A stretch of DNA of 55,641 nucleotides from positions 1 to 55,641 of the forward strand of contig JADMIL010000014.1 in NCBI GenBank assembly GCA_015478645.1, in the 5' to 3' direction. A program made the position numbers and the translations under genes. Each line of letters begins with the position of its first letter. Position 1 is the first letter of the stretch. This DNA comes from Candidatus Binataceae bacterium (GTDB taxonomy: Bacteria > Desulfobacterota > Binatia > Binatales > Binataceae). Below the pieces are notes generated by a model, which was not told where the DNA came from, did no database searches, and saw only the letters and a list, made by a program, of their open reading frames with translations. Of this stretch, positions 16,766-26,738 are shown in pieces.

Positions 16766-17994
16766 CGGCTTTGAACGCGCGGGACAGCCGTCCGGAGCCG
16801 TGGGTGCTGGTCTGCGGCGGATTCCATCGCGAGGGCGGGATGGACCGTGCCAACGCCGAGCTGGCGGCCTGCCTGGCCGACCGCAGCCATCCGGTGCATC
16901 TGGTGGGCTATCGCGTCGCGGCTGAACTTGCGGCGCATCCCGGCGTCCAGGTGCATCGCGCGGCCAAGACCGGCGGTTCATTTTTTCTCGCGCAGCGCGC
17001 GCTCGATCGGATGGGCCGGGCGGTGGCCGCCGCGGTCTGCGCGGCCACGCCAGGCGCGCGGGTGCTGGTCAACGGCGTCAACTGCGACTGGCCCGATATC
17101 AATTGGGTGCATTACGTCCATCGCGCGGCACCGGCGCCGCCGGCCGGCGCGCCGCGATGGTTTCGGCTCAAGCATGGCATCGAAGATCACCTCAACGCCC
17201 GCCGCGAGGGCCGACTGATTCAGCGCGCGCGTATCGTGCTGGCGAATTCCAATCGCACGCGGCGCGACCTGATCGAGCGGACCGGAGTGGCGCCGGATCG
17301 GGTGCGCACGGTGTACCTGGGATGCGAACCTGCGGGCTCCGCGACGCCAGCGCGGCGGGCGGCCGCGCGCGCATGGCTCGACCTTCCCGGCGACCGGCCG
17401 GTGGTCGCGTTTGTCGGGGCGCTCGGGCACGATCGGCGCAAGGGTTTCGATACGCTGTGGCGGGCCTGGCGTGCGCTCTGCGGCGAACCTTCATGGGATG
17501 GCATCCTGGTGGTCGCCGGCGGCGGACGCGGCCTGGCGGCCTGGCGCGCCGAGGTCACGCGCGCCGGACTCGAGCAACGGGTGCGGATGATTGGCTTCAC
17601 CGCGCGGGTCGACGACCTGCTGGCGGCGGCCGACCTGCTGGTCAGTCCCGTGCGTTACGAATCGTACGGGCTTAACGTGCACGAGGCGCTGTGCCGCGGG
17701 GTACCGGCTATCGTCAGCGCCACGGCGGGCATCGCCGAGCGCTATCCGCCGGAATTGCGCGAACTGCTCTTGCCCGATCCGGACGACGCGCGGGATTTGG
17801 CGGCGCGGATCAGGCATTGGCATGGCGAGATCGCCGCGACCCGCGAACGGGTCGCCCCGCTCGCGGCGCGGCTCAGCGCCTGGAGCTGGCGCGCGATGGC
17901 GCTGCGGATCGTCGCCGAAGTGCATAGTGCGCCGGACGCCGCCGGTGCGATTGGCTCGGGCGGCGCGATTAGCTTTGATGAGAGCGCGCGATGA
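16762..17994 (+). CDS. GT4-family glycosyltransferase
   Basis: A 410-residue GT-B enzyme starting at a GTG that overlaps the preceding stop (GTGA). It has VCGGFHREGGMDRANAELA in the N-terminal loop, NWVHYVHRA, VLANSNRTRRDLIERTGVAP and DRVRTVYLGCEP in the acceptor half, and the donor region FVGALGHDRRKGFDTLWRA then ESYGLNVHEALCRGVPAIVS (E-x7-E). Its 3' end overlaps or abuts the ABC permease gene, which suggests transcription with the exporter. Sugar specificity is not evident. Confidence 0.85.
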   Translation: MTALNARDSRPEPWVLVCGGFHREGGMDRANAELAACLADRSHPVHLVGYRVAAELAAHPGVQVHRAAKTGGSFFLAQRALDRMGRAVAAAVCAATPGARVLVNGVNCDWPDINWVHYVHRAAPAPPAGAPRWFRLKHGIEDHLNARREGRLIQRARIVLANSNRTRRDLIERTGVAPDRVRTVYLGCEPAGSATPARRAAARAWLDLPGDRPVVAFVGALGHDRRKGFDTLWRAWRALCGEPSWDGILVVAGGGRGLAAWRAEVTRAGLEQRVRMIGFTARVDDLLAAADLLVSPVRYESYGLNVHEALCRGVPAIVSATAGIAERYPPELRELLLPDPDDARDLAARIRHWHGEIAATRERVAPLAARLSAWSWRAMALRIVAEVHSAPDAAGAIGSGGAISFDESAR

Positions 17995-18022
17995 CCGGTT
18001 GGACTCAAGTCCGGAGGATTGG

Positions 18023-18934
18023 TTGAAGCCTGGCGACAACGCACTGTTAGCCGCGGACGCGGATGGCCCGGCGGCGCCGGCCCGCGCGCGCGGCGCCGCG
18101 CCGATCGCGCAGCCGCGCCCGCCCATGCTCATTATCGAGAGCGCGGGGCGCTGGAGTGGACTTGACCTGCGCGGCCTGTGGGCGCATCGCGATCTACTCT
18201 ACTTTCTGATCTGGCGCGACGTCAAAGTGCGCTACAAGCAGACCGCGCTCGGCATTGCGTGGGCGGTGCTGCAGCCGTTGCTGACGATGCTCATCTTCAC
18301 CGCGATTTTCGGCCGGCTGGCGGGCGTGCCATCGGACGGCGAGCCCTATGCGATATTCGTCTACGCCGGCCTGCTGCCGTGGAACTTTTTCAACCAGGCC
18401 GTGACCACCAGCAGCAACAGCCTGGTCGGCAACGCGGCGCTGATCACCAAGGTCTATTTCCCGCGCCTGGTGATTCCGGGTGCGGCGGTCGGCGCGGGAC
18501 TGGTCGACTTCGCGATCGCCGCCGTGATCATGTTCGCGATGATGTTCTACTACGGGGTCGCGCCGGGCGCCGGAATGCTCATGCTGGTGCCGTTGATGGC
18601 GCTGACGACGCTGTTTGCGGCGGGTGTCGGGATGTGGATGTCGGCGCTCAACGTGAAGTATCGCGACGTGCGCTACGCGTTGCCGTTCATCCTGCAAATC
18701 TGGATGTACGTGACGCCGATCATCTATCCGGTCAGCTTTATTCCCGCGCGCTGGCGCTGGGTGCTCGAGCTCAATCCGCTCTGCGGAATAATCCAGGCCT
18801 TTCGGGCGGCGGTTTTTGGCCACGCCTTTGACTGGCGCGGCCTGGCGCTCGCGGCGCTGATCACGACGGTGGTGCTGGTGTATGCGGCGCTGGACTTCCG
18901 TCGCATGGAACGCGAATTCGCGGATATTATTTGA
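18023..18934 (+). CDS. ABC-2-type polysaccharide exporter permease (Wzm-like)
   Basis: Membrane subunit of an ABC exporter for lipid-linked O-antigen or teichoic-acid-like polymers. Six hydrophobic segments follow the family motif VKVRYKQTALGIAWAVLQP near the first helix; YFPRLVIP and NPLCGIIQAFR are further family signatures. The start is uncertain. TTG 18023 has GGAGGA six bases upstream; ATG 17978 would overlap the preceding gene by 17 bases; the family homology begins only around MLIIES at about 18125. It is followed by the ATPase gene, its obligate partner. Confidence 0.88.
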   Translation: MKPGDNALLAADADGPAAPARARGAAPIAQPRPPMLIIESAGRWSGLDLRGLWAHRDLLYFLIWRDVKVRYKQTALGIAWAVLQPLLTMLIFTAIFGRLAGVPSDGEPYAIFVYAGLLPWNFFNQAVTTSSNSLVGNAALITKVYFPRLVIPGAAVGAGLVDFAIAAVIMFAMMFYYGVAPGAGMLMLVPLMALTTLFAAGVGMWMSALNVKYRDVRYALPFILQIWMYVTPIIYPVSFIPARWRWVLELNPLCGIIQAFRAAVFGHAFDWRGLALAALITTVVLVYAALDFRRMEREFADII

Positions 18935-18962
18935 AGGCGACGGTGCCGCGGCGGCGCGCGTG

Positions 18963-20236
18963 ATGGAATCGATAATCAAAGTCGAAAAGCTGGGCAAACG
19001 CTACGCGATCGGCCGGCGTGAACCCTACCGCACGATGCGCGACTCGCTGACCGGCGCGGTCACGGGACCGTTGCGCAGTCTGCGCGCGCGGCTGAGCCGC
19101 AATGGCGGCGGCGCGCCGGCGGCCTCGAACAACCATCTCTGGGCGCTCGAGGACGTGAGCTTCGAGGTGGCGCCGGGCGAAGTGCTCGGGGTGATTGGGC
19201 GCAACGGCGCCGGCAAGTCGACGCTGCTCAAGGTCCTCTCGCGCATCACCGAGCCGACCACTGGCCGGGTCGAGCTCTACGGCCGGGTGGCCAGCCTGCT
19301 CGAGATCGGCACCGGCTTCCATCAGGAGCTGACCGGGCGCGAGAACGTATATCTGAGCGGCGCGATCATGGGCATGCGGCGCGCCGAGATCGCGCGCAAG
19401 TTCGACGAAATAATCGCCTTTGCCGAAATTGAAGACTTCGTCGATACGCCCGTGAAACGCTATTCGAGCGGGATGTACGTGCGGCTGGCGTTTGCCGTCG
19501 CGGCCCATCTGGAGCCCGAAATCCTGCTGGTCGACGAAGTGCTGGCGGTCGGCGACCTCGCGTTTCAGAAAAAATGCCTCGGCAAAATGGGCGAGGTTGC
19601 GCGTTTCGGCCGCACGGTGCTGTTCGTCAGCCATAACATGGCGGCGATCGAAGCGCTGTGCACGCGCTGTCTCAGGCTAAGCGGCGGGCGCCTGGCCGCA
19701 GCCGGCGATCCGCTGGCCGTAATGTCGGGCTACGTCGCCGAGGGGTTGCGCCCGGGCGCGGGCACCGCTGCGCTCGACGTTCATCCGGGACGCCGGCCCG
19801 GCGACACGCCGACGATGACGCGGGTAGAGTTGCGCGGCGCGGACGGCGCGGCGGCCGGCGCGATCCGCATTGGCGATCCGCTGGAAATTCGCGTCGCATA
19901 TCGCGCCCAGCGGCCCCTTCGCCCGGTGCTGGGTTCGGTGATCAGGACTGGCCACGGCGCGGCGGTGTTCTGCGTCAGCGATCGCTTTTGCGGGCAGCTC
20001 GCCGAATGTGCGCCGCGTGCCGAGGCGATGGTCGTCTGCCGCGTCGAACGGCTGATGCTGATACCCGGAACTTACGCGATCAATCTGTGGCTGGGCGACG
20101 CGACCGGCGACTTCGACGTGATCTTCGACGCGATCGCCTTCGAGGTGCTGCCCGCCGATCTGACCGGCACCGGACGCCTGCCGCCGCCCAATCTCGGCGC
20201 GGTGTTCTGCGAAGCCAACTGGAGTATCCACGACGC

Positions 20237-20240
<4 letters not shown>
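18963..20240 (+). CDS. ABC exporter ATPase with C-terminal glycan-binding domain (Wzt-like)
   Basis: A 425-residue ATPase subunit pairing with the preceding permease. The nucleotide-binding domain has Walker A GRNGAGKST, the Q-loop region LLEIGTGFHQELTGRENVY, signature YSSGMYVRLAF, Walker B ILLVDEVLAVGD and switch His in FVSHNM. About 165 residues follow (from DVHPGRRPGD) with the jelly-roll character of the Wzt C-terminal domain, which in O9a/O8 systems binds the capped, non-reducing end of the finished polymer. Its presence suggests that a terminal modification, perhaps by the methyltransferase at 22120, licenses export. The ATGA overlap links it to the next gene. Confidence 0.9.
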
Positions 20241-21193
<953 letters not shown>

Positions 21194-21203
21194 GACTGCC
21201 CAT

Positions 21204-22118
21204 ATGATCCGCGTTTCGACGATAATTCCGGTCTATAACGGGGCGACGACAATCGCCGCCGCGATCGACAGCGCGCTCGCGCAGGAATTCGACGGACAGG
21301 AAATCATCGTAGTCAATGACGGCTCGACCGACGGCACGGCGGAGATCCTCGCCGGCTACGGCGATCGCGTCCGGGTAATCGACCGGCCAAACGCTGGATC
21401 GGGGCCGGCCCGCAATACCGGAATCGCAAACGCGCGCGGCGATCTTATTGCCATGCTCGATGCCGACGACCGATGGCTGCCCGGTCGGCTGAGCCGGACA
21501 ATCGAGGCACTACAGGGCAATCGGCCCGCAGTGCTGGCGTTTTCGGATTATATGCGCGCCGATCGCTGGGGTGCCCTGCTTGAACGCTCCAGCGTTGGGG
21601 CGCCCTTCGCTCATCCACCTTCGATGGATGAACTCCTCGCGCACTGGTGGCCGATCGCGCCAACGACCGTGACCATGCGCCGAGACGCCTGGGAGAGATG
21701 CGGGGGCTTTTCTACCATCGCGGGCTTTGAGGATCTGGATCTCTTCATCCGCGCGCGCGAGTTCGGCGAGTTCGAGTTTCTCGCTGAACCACTCGCGGTA
21801 TTTCGCATTAATAATCCCGACGTGGGACCCGACAAATGGAGTCCGGATAATTTTATCCGCCTGATCGTCAAGAGATACGGCGCGCGGGCGTGCGGATTGG
21901 TCGCGGCAGTCCGCCTAACGTACGCTCACGCTTTCGCGGCCAAGGCGCTGCGCGAAATGGACCAGGGGCATCGGGCGGAAGCCTTCAGATGCTGGCGCAG
22001 GGTTATCCGCTACGATCCGCTGTATCTACTTCAAGCGGCCCACCTCGGGCGCCTCCTGCGTCCGTGGAATCTCAGGCGCGTGGCGAAGATGTTATTGCCC
22101 AAGCCGCGAGCCCAATGA
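21204..22118 (+). CDS. GT2-family glycosyltransferase (paralogue)
   Basis: A 304-residue GT-A enzyme with STIIPVYNGATTIAAAIDSA, IIVVNDGSTDGT, AMLDADDRWLPG and a FEDLDLFIRARE catalytic region. The N-terminal domain is a close copy of the preceding GT2, while the C-terminal half differs and probably sets acceptor specificity. It lies ten bases after the previous gene and one base before the methyltransferase gene, so all three are likely cotranscribed. Confidence 0.88.
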   Translation: MIRVSTIIPVYNGATTIAAAIDSALAQEFDGQEIIVVNDGSTDGTAEILAGYGDRVRVIDRPNAGSGPARNTGIANARGDLIAMLDADDRWLPGRLSRTIEALQGNRPAVLAFSDYMRADRWGALLERSSVGAPFAHPPSMDELLAHWWPIAPTTVTMRRDAWERCGGFSTIAGFEDLDLFIRAREFGEFEFLAEPLAVFRINNPDVGPDKWSPDNFIRLIVKRYGARACGLVAAVRLTYAHAFAAKALREMDQGHRAEAFRCWRRVIRYDPLYLLQAAHLGRLLRPWNLRRVAKMLLPKPRAQ

Positions 22119-22119
22119 C

Positions 22120-22647
22120 GTGCAGGAGTCGCTAAACCTCGGATGCGGGCGCAAGCGGATCGACGGTGCGCTGAACCTCGACATCAGTACCGAGGTCGGC
22201 GCGGACGTGGTTCACGACCTCAATCAGATGCCGTGGCCGTTCGCGAGCGGTCGCTTCAAAGAGGTTACGGCCTTTGACGTGATCGAGCATTGTCGCGACG
22301 TAATCGCCGTGATGGACGAGATTCATCGCGTATGCCGCGACGGCGCCATCGTGAAGATCACGGTGCCGCACTTTTCGTGCGCCAACGCTTTCGCCGATCC
22401 GACGCATCGGCAGTTCTTCAGTCACATGACGATGGATTATTTTACCGGCGAACGCGAAGTGTCCTATTACACGCGATCGCGATTTCGCAAGCAGGCTGCC
22501 CAGATCATCTTTACGCCGAGTCTGGTGAACCGGGTGGTCGGTCGTCTGGCGAATCGCTGGCCGCGGAAATATGAGAGCCGCTGGCCGTGGATCTTCCCGG
22601 CCTGGTTTCTCTATTTCGAGTTGGCGGTGCTGAAACCCAAGGACTAG
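22120..22647 (+). CDS. Class I SAM-dependent methyltransferase
   Basis: A 175-residue Methyltransf_11-type protein. Motif I is LNLGCGRKRIDGALNLD at residues 5-21, an acidic residue ends the second strand, and FDVIEHCRDVIAVMDEIHRV matches motif IV/post-IV. The GTG start lies one base after the preceding stop. In this setting it is likely to methylate a sugar or the polymer end; a terminal methyl group would fit recognition by the Wzt-like domain, but this is speculation. It is shorter than many family members yet the core fold seems complete. Confidence 0.8.
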   Translation: MQESLNLGCGRKRIDGALNLDISTEVGADVVHDLNQMPWPFASGRFKEVTAFDVIEHCRDVIAVMDEIHRVCRDGAIVKITVPHFSCANAFADPTHRQFFSHMTMDYFTGEREVSYYTRSRFRKQAAQIIFTPSLVNRVVGRLANRWPRKYESRWPWIFPAWFLYFELAVLKPKD

Positions 22648-22717
22648 CGCAACGGCCGGCGGAACCGTCCGGCGACGGCAAGGACCTCGATGAGTGCCGC
22701 TTCAACTTGAGAGGGAA

Positions 22718-23122
22718 ATGACTTTGACGGTTCGTGTATCGACCATAATCCCGGCGTTCAATAGCGCCGCGACGCTGGCCGCCGCGATCGACAGCGCGCT
22801 CGCGCAGGAGGTCGACGGCCAGGAGATTATCGTCGTCAACGACGGATCGACCGACGCTACCGCGGCGATCCTCGCGAGCTATGGCGATCGCATCGTCGTG
22901 CCTGAACAGGCCAATCGCGGCTTCCAATCGGTGCGCTACGAAGGCGACGAGGAGATTCTGCGGATCGAGTGCTACCGGGGCCGGCTCGAGGGCTTGCGCC
23001 AGCAACCGCGACGCTACACGCGAAATTTGCGCGCCATCGCATCCGCTCAATGGCGCAACACCGGACCGTGCGCGGCGCATTCGGCGGGGCGGGACACGCC
23101 GTCCGCCGACGCGGTCGCCTGA
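22718..23122 (+). pseudogene. Truncated GT2 glycosyltransferase fragment
   Basis: The first 65 or so residues (STIIPAFNSAATLAAAIDSA, IIVVNDGSTDATAAI, LASYGDRIVV) match the two GT2 genes just upstream. After residue 70 similarity stops: no DXD motif appears and the rest (IECYRGRLEGLRQQPRRY...) is Arg-rich and looks like a shifted or foreign frame. Total length is 134 residues against about 305-318 for its paralogues. GAGAGGGAA precedes the ATG, so it may still be translated. Most likely it is a decayed third duplicate. Confidence 0.7.
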
Positions 23123-23131
23123 AGCGGCGCC

Positions 23132-24208
23132 GTGCGGATAGTCCACATCGTGCCGGCGACCTTCGGCGACGACGGAGTTTTCGGCGGCGGCGAACGCTAC
23201 GCATTCGAGTTGGCGCGGCATATGGCGCGATCAGCCAACACGCGGCTGATCGCGTTCGGCGAGCGCGATCGCCGCGAGCGGATCGGCGGACTCGAGGTCC
23301 GCGTCATTGGCCATCCGTGGTACGTGCGCGGCCAGCGCGGCAATCCGATTGGCTTCGCGATGATTGGTGAATTGCGCGGCGCCGACATCGTCCATTGCCA
23401 TCAGCAGCACGTGGTCGCCAGCAGCGTCGCGGCAATCGCCTCGCGGCTGGCGCGGCGGCGGGTCTTCGTGACCGATCTTGGCGGCGGCGGATGGGACGTG
23501 TCGGCTTACATTTCGACCGATCGATGGTACGACGGGCATCTGCATTTGAGCGAGTATAGCCGGCGCCTGAGCGGCCATGAGGAAATGCGCAATGCCCACG
23601 TGATCCTGGGCGGCGTGGATGGCGAAAAATTTTCGCCAGGCGCCGCGCGGCGCGCCGGCGTGCTTTACGCCGGACGCATTCTGCCGCACAAGGGCATCAA
23701 CGACCTGGTCGACGCGATCGCCCCGGAGCTTGAGTTGCGCATCGTCGGGCGGGTCGCCGACCAACGCTTCCTGGCCGATCTGCGACGGCGCGCGGCCGGC
23801 AAGCGCGTGAGCTTCGAGCATGAAGCCGACGATGCGGCGCTGATCGAGGCCTATCGCGGTGCCCTGTGCGTCGTGCTGCCGAGCGTTTATCGCACCATGT
23901 ATGGCGAAGAGACCCGCGTGCCCGAGCTGCTCGGGCAGACTCTGCTCGAAGGTATGGCGTGCGGCGCGCCGGCCATCTGCACGCGGGTCGCGAGCTTGCC
24001 CGAGATCGTCGCGGACGGAGTCACCGGATTTATCGTGCCGCCCAACGATCCGGCGGCGCTCGCGGATCGCATCGGCTGGCTCGCCGCGCATCCGGAGGAA
24101 GCCGCGGCGATGGGTGCGGCGGCGCGCCGGCGCGTGCTGGAGAAGTTCACCTGGCCGTCGGTCGTGCGCCGCTGCCTCGATATCTATGCGGGCGAGGCGC
24201 GCGGCTGA
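23132..24208 (+). CDS. GT4-family glycosyltransferase
   Basis: A 358-residue GT-B enzyme with a GTG start nine bases after the truncated GT2. The N-terminus RIVHIVPATFGDDGVFGGGE holds the glycine loop; IVHCHQQHV and VILGGVDGEKFSPG follow; the donor domain has YAGRILPHKGINDLVDAI and the loop ETRVPELLGQTLLEGMACGAPAIC with two conserved glutamates. The group of GT4 genes from here to 27895 is consecutive on one strand. Specificity unknown. Confidence 0.85.
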   Translation: MRIVHIVPATFGDDGVFGGGERYAFELARHMARSANTRLIAFGERDRRERIGGLEVRVIGHPWYVRGQRGNPIGFAMIGELRGADIVHCHQQHVVASSVAAIASRLARRRVFVTDLGGGGWDVSAYISTDRWYDGHLHLSEYSRRLSGHEEMRNAHVILGGVDGEKFSPGAARRAGVLYAGRILPHKGINDLVDAIAPELELRIVGRVADQRFLADLRRRAAGKRVSFEHEADDAALIEAYRGALCVVLPSVYRTMYGEETRVPELLGQTLLEGMACGAPAICTRVASLPEIVADGVTGFIVPPNDPAALADRIGWLAAHPEEAAAMGAAARRRVLEKFTWPSVVRRCLDIYAGEARG

Positions 24209-24247
24209 GCGATGGCGATCGGGGCAGGATCGGGCCGGAGTCCCCGG

Positions 24248-24364
24248 CCTTGCGCAAGCTTAGCGCGACTCAGGTTGTCATTCCCGAACGGAGTCGCGAG
24301 GTGAATAATCCCGGGATTCTTCGCCGCGCTCAGAATGACAAAATGGAAATTGTGCAGAGCTTCC
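24248..24364. repeat. Degenerate copy of the MITE-like repeat (R4)
   Basis: GGTTGTCATTC (24273-24283) and the inverted arm CGCTCAGAATGAC (24327-24339) match the inner arms of the 108-bp element; TTGTGCAGAG followed by CTTCC (about 24350-24364) matches its right terminus, and TGCGCAAGCT near 24251 its left. Mismatches and small insertions show an old copy. It fills the gap between two glycosyltransferase genes and includes the apparent start codon of the second. Confidence 0.65.
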
Positions 24365-25503
24365 CCAGGCGCTGGCGGATAATCACCGGCGAATATCCGC
24401 CGCAGCCCGGCGGCGTCAGCGATTACACCCGGCTGGTCGCATGCGGACTGGCCGCGGCGGGCGACGATGTGGAGATATTCGCACCTAATTGTAGCGGTCC
24501 CGAGGCGAGCGACCCCGGCGTAACGATCCATCGCCTGCCCGGTCATTTTGGGCCGCGCGCGATCGCGGCACTGGCCCGCGCGCTCGGGCGCGGCGGCCAA
24601 GCGCGCCTGCTGGTGCAGTACGTGCCGCATGCGTTTGGCCTGCGCGCGATGAATCTGCCGTTCTGCGCGTGGCTCTATGCGCATGCGCGCCGCACCGGCG
24701 GCGCCGATGTGATGTTTCATGAGGTGAACTTTCCGCTCCGCCCCGGCCATCCGGCGCGCTATCGAATTTTGGCGGCGGCGACCTCGGCGATGGCGATGAT
24801 GGTGGCGCGCGCAGCGCGGCGCACGTTCGTCGCGACGCCGGCATGGGAGCCGCGCCTGCGCCGCTATCGCAGAGCGCCGACGCCGATTAGCTGGCTGCCG
24901 GTGCCGAGCAATATCACACCGATCGGCGATCGCGACCGCGTGATCGCTGCGCGCCGCCGCCACGCGCCCAACGGCGAATTCGTCATCGGCCACTTCGGCA
25001 CCTATCCGGCCAACGTGGCGGCGATGCTCACGATCCTGTTACCGCCGATCCTGGCGGCGTGCGGCGACTCGACGATGCTGCTGATGGGAACCAACAGTGA
25101 AAGCTGGCGCGGCGCGCTGATCCGCGAATATCCCGGTCTCGCCCCGCGCGTGGTCGCGACCGGAACGCTCGCCGCCGACGAGCTTTCGCTCGCGCTCTCG
25201 TCCTGCGACGTAATGGCGCAACCGTTTCCCGACGGCATCACGACGCGGCGCGGTAGCATCATGGCGGCGCTCGCCCACGGCTCAGCGATCGTGGCGACGG
25301 CGGGCGAACTGACCGAGCCGCTGTGGGCCGCGAGCGGGGCGATCGTGCTGGCAGCGGCGGGCGACCAGCGGGCGTTCGTGACGGCGGTGATCGATCTGAT
25401 CGGTGACGATGCGCGCCGGCGGCGCCACGCCTGCGCGGCGCACGCGCTCTATGCGGAGCGCTTCGCCCTGCGCCATACGATCGAGGCGTTGCGCGCCGGC
25501 TGA
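24343..25503 (+). CDS. GT-B glycosyltransferase (GT4-like)
   Basis: A 386-residue protein. RIITGEYPPQPGGVSDYTRL is a typical GT4 N-terminus with glycine loop; a donor domain (VIGHFGTYPANVAAML, LLMGTNSESWRG, then PFPDGITTRRGSIMAALAHG) follows. The usual E-x7-E motif is weak, with GITTRRGS in its place, as in some divergent bacterial members. The ATG at 24343 (or GTG 24352) lies inside a degenerate repeat and has no ribosome-binding sequence, so the original start was probably replaced. The stop overlaps the next ATG by one base. Confidence 0.78.
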   Translation: MEIVQSFPRRWRIITGEYPPQPGGVSDYTRLVACGLAAAGDDVEIFAPNCSGPEASDPGVTIHRLPGHFGPRAIAALARALGRGGQARLLVQYVPHAFGLRAMNLPFCAWLYAHARRTGGADVMFHEVNFPLRPGHPARYRILAAATSAMAMMVARAARRTFVATPAWEPRLRRYRRAPTPISWLPVPSNITPIGDRDRVIAARRRHAPNGEFVIGHFGTYPANVAAMLTILLPPILAACGDSTMLLMGTNSESWRGALIREYPGLAPRVVATGTLAADELSLALSSCDVMAQPFPDGITTRRGSIMAALAHGSAIVATAGELTEPLWAASGAIVLAAAGDQRAFVTAVIDLIGDDARRRRHACAAHALYAERFALRHTIEALRAG

Positions 25504-26738
25504 TGCGGATCGCGATGGTCACCGCCAACGCGCGCGTCGCGGGCGGCGTCGAGCGCTACCTCGACGCGGTCATCCCGGCGCTGGCGGGCGCGGGCCATGC
25601 GGTCGCATTGCTCGCGGAGCGTGAGGGGCCGCGCGATCGTCCGCGGATTGCGGCGCCGGCCGCGCTTGAAGCATGGTCCGTCGCCGACCACGGAGCGGCG
25701 CGCGCGCTCGAGGTGCTCGCGGCGTGGCGTCCCGATCTCATCTACGCGCACGGCCTCGAGGATGCGGAAGTTGAAGCGCGAGCGATGGCGGCGGCGCCGG
25801 CGGTGGCGTTTGCCCACGACTATCGCGCCACCTGTATCAGCGGCGCCAAGAGTTTCGCGCGGCCGGCACCCGCGCCGTGCACGCGCGTCTTTGGTGCGGG
25901 ATGCCTGGGGCAGTTTTATCCGCGGCGGTGCGGCGGACTCAATCCGTACACCATGATCCGCGATTACCGCGCGCACGCGGCGCGGCTCGAGCTCAGGCGC
26001 CGGTTGCGGATGGTCCTGACCGCGTCGCAGTATATGCGCCGCGAATATCTGCGCCACGGTTTTGCGTCCGCGATGGTGCGCTGCGTGGGCCTGCCGATCG
26101 CCGAACCTCCGCGCGCCCTCGGCGCGCCGCGCGGCGCGGGTAACGCGATTGATCCGAGCGGGCCGGCGCGGCTGCTATTTGCCGGGCGAATGGAGCCGGC
26201 CAAGGGCGGTTCGCTGATGTTCGATGCGATGCCGCTGGCCGCCACCGCGCTCGGTCGTCGGCTGACGCTGACCTGCGCTGGCGACGGCCGCGAACGCGCG
26301 CGGTGGCAAAGCCATGCGGCCGGCGTCACGCAGGCGCATCGGCAGGTGCAAATCGCCTTCACCGGATGGATCGGCGACGGCACGCTGGCGCCCCTGATCG
26401 ACGCCGCCGATCTGCTGATCGTGCCGAGCGTATGGCCCGAGCCGTTTGGCCTGATCGGCGCGGAGGCCGCGATGCGCGGCTTGCCGGCCGCCGCGTTTGC
26501 GGTCGGTGGTATTCCGGAATGGCTCGCCAACGGGGTAAACGGATGGCTGGCGCCGGGCGATGAGCCGACGGCGGCGGGACTCGCCGTGGCGATCGCCAAA
26601 TGCCTGCGCGACCCCCGCGAGCATGCGCGGCTGCGCTGCGGCGCGATCGCCGAGGCACGGCGTTTCGCGCCCGCCTTGCATCTCGCGGCGCTTACGGCGG
26701 TGTTCGACGAAGTGGCCGGGGCGGATTCGCGGACATGA
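25503..26738 (+). CDS. GT4-family glycosyltransferase
   Basis: A 411-residue GT-B enzyme. It has MVTANARVAGGVERYLDAVI, a Cys-rich acceptor segment (ATCISGAKSF ... PCTRVFGAGCLGQFYPRRCG) that occurs in a subgroup of GT4 proteins, LLFAGRMEPAKGGSLMFDAM and EPFGLIGAEAAMRGLPAAAF with the catalytic glutamates. The ATG shares one base with the preceding TGA, so translation is probably coupled. The function of the four-cysteine segment is unknown; it may be structural or bind metal. Confidence 0.85.
   Translation: MRIAMVTANARVAGGVERYLDAVIPALAGAGHAVALLAEREGPRDRPRIAAPAALEAWSVADHGAARALEVLAAWRPDLIYAHGLEDAEVEARAMAAAPAVAFAHDYRATCISGAKSFARPAPAPCTRVFGAGCLGQFYPRRCGGLNPYTMIRDYRAHAARLELRRRLRMVLTASQYMRREYLRHGFASAMVRCVGLPIAEPPRALGAPRGAGNAIDPSGPARLLFAGRMEPAKGGSLMFDAMPLAATALGRRLTLTCAGDGRERARWQSHAAGVTQAHRQVQIAFTGWIGDGTLAPLIDAADLLIVPSVWPEPFGLIGAEAAMRGLPAAAFAVGGIPEWLANGVNGWLAPGDEPTAAGLAVAIAKCLRDPREHARLRCGAIAEARRFAPALHLAALTAVFDEVAGADSRT

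Noticed and set aside
24273..24339. Possible CRISPR or tRNA-like structure in the gap between glycosyltransferases
   Set aside because: The inverted arms match the dispersed 108-bp repeat; there is no repeated spacer array or tRNA cloverleaf.
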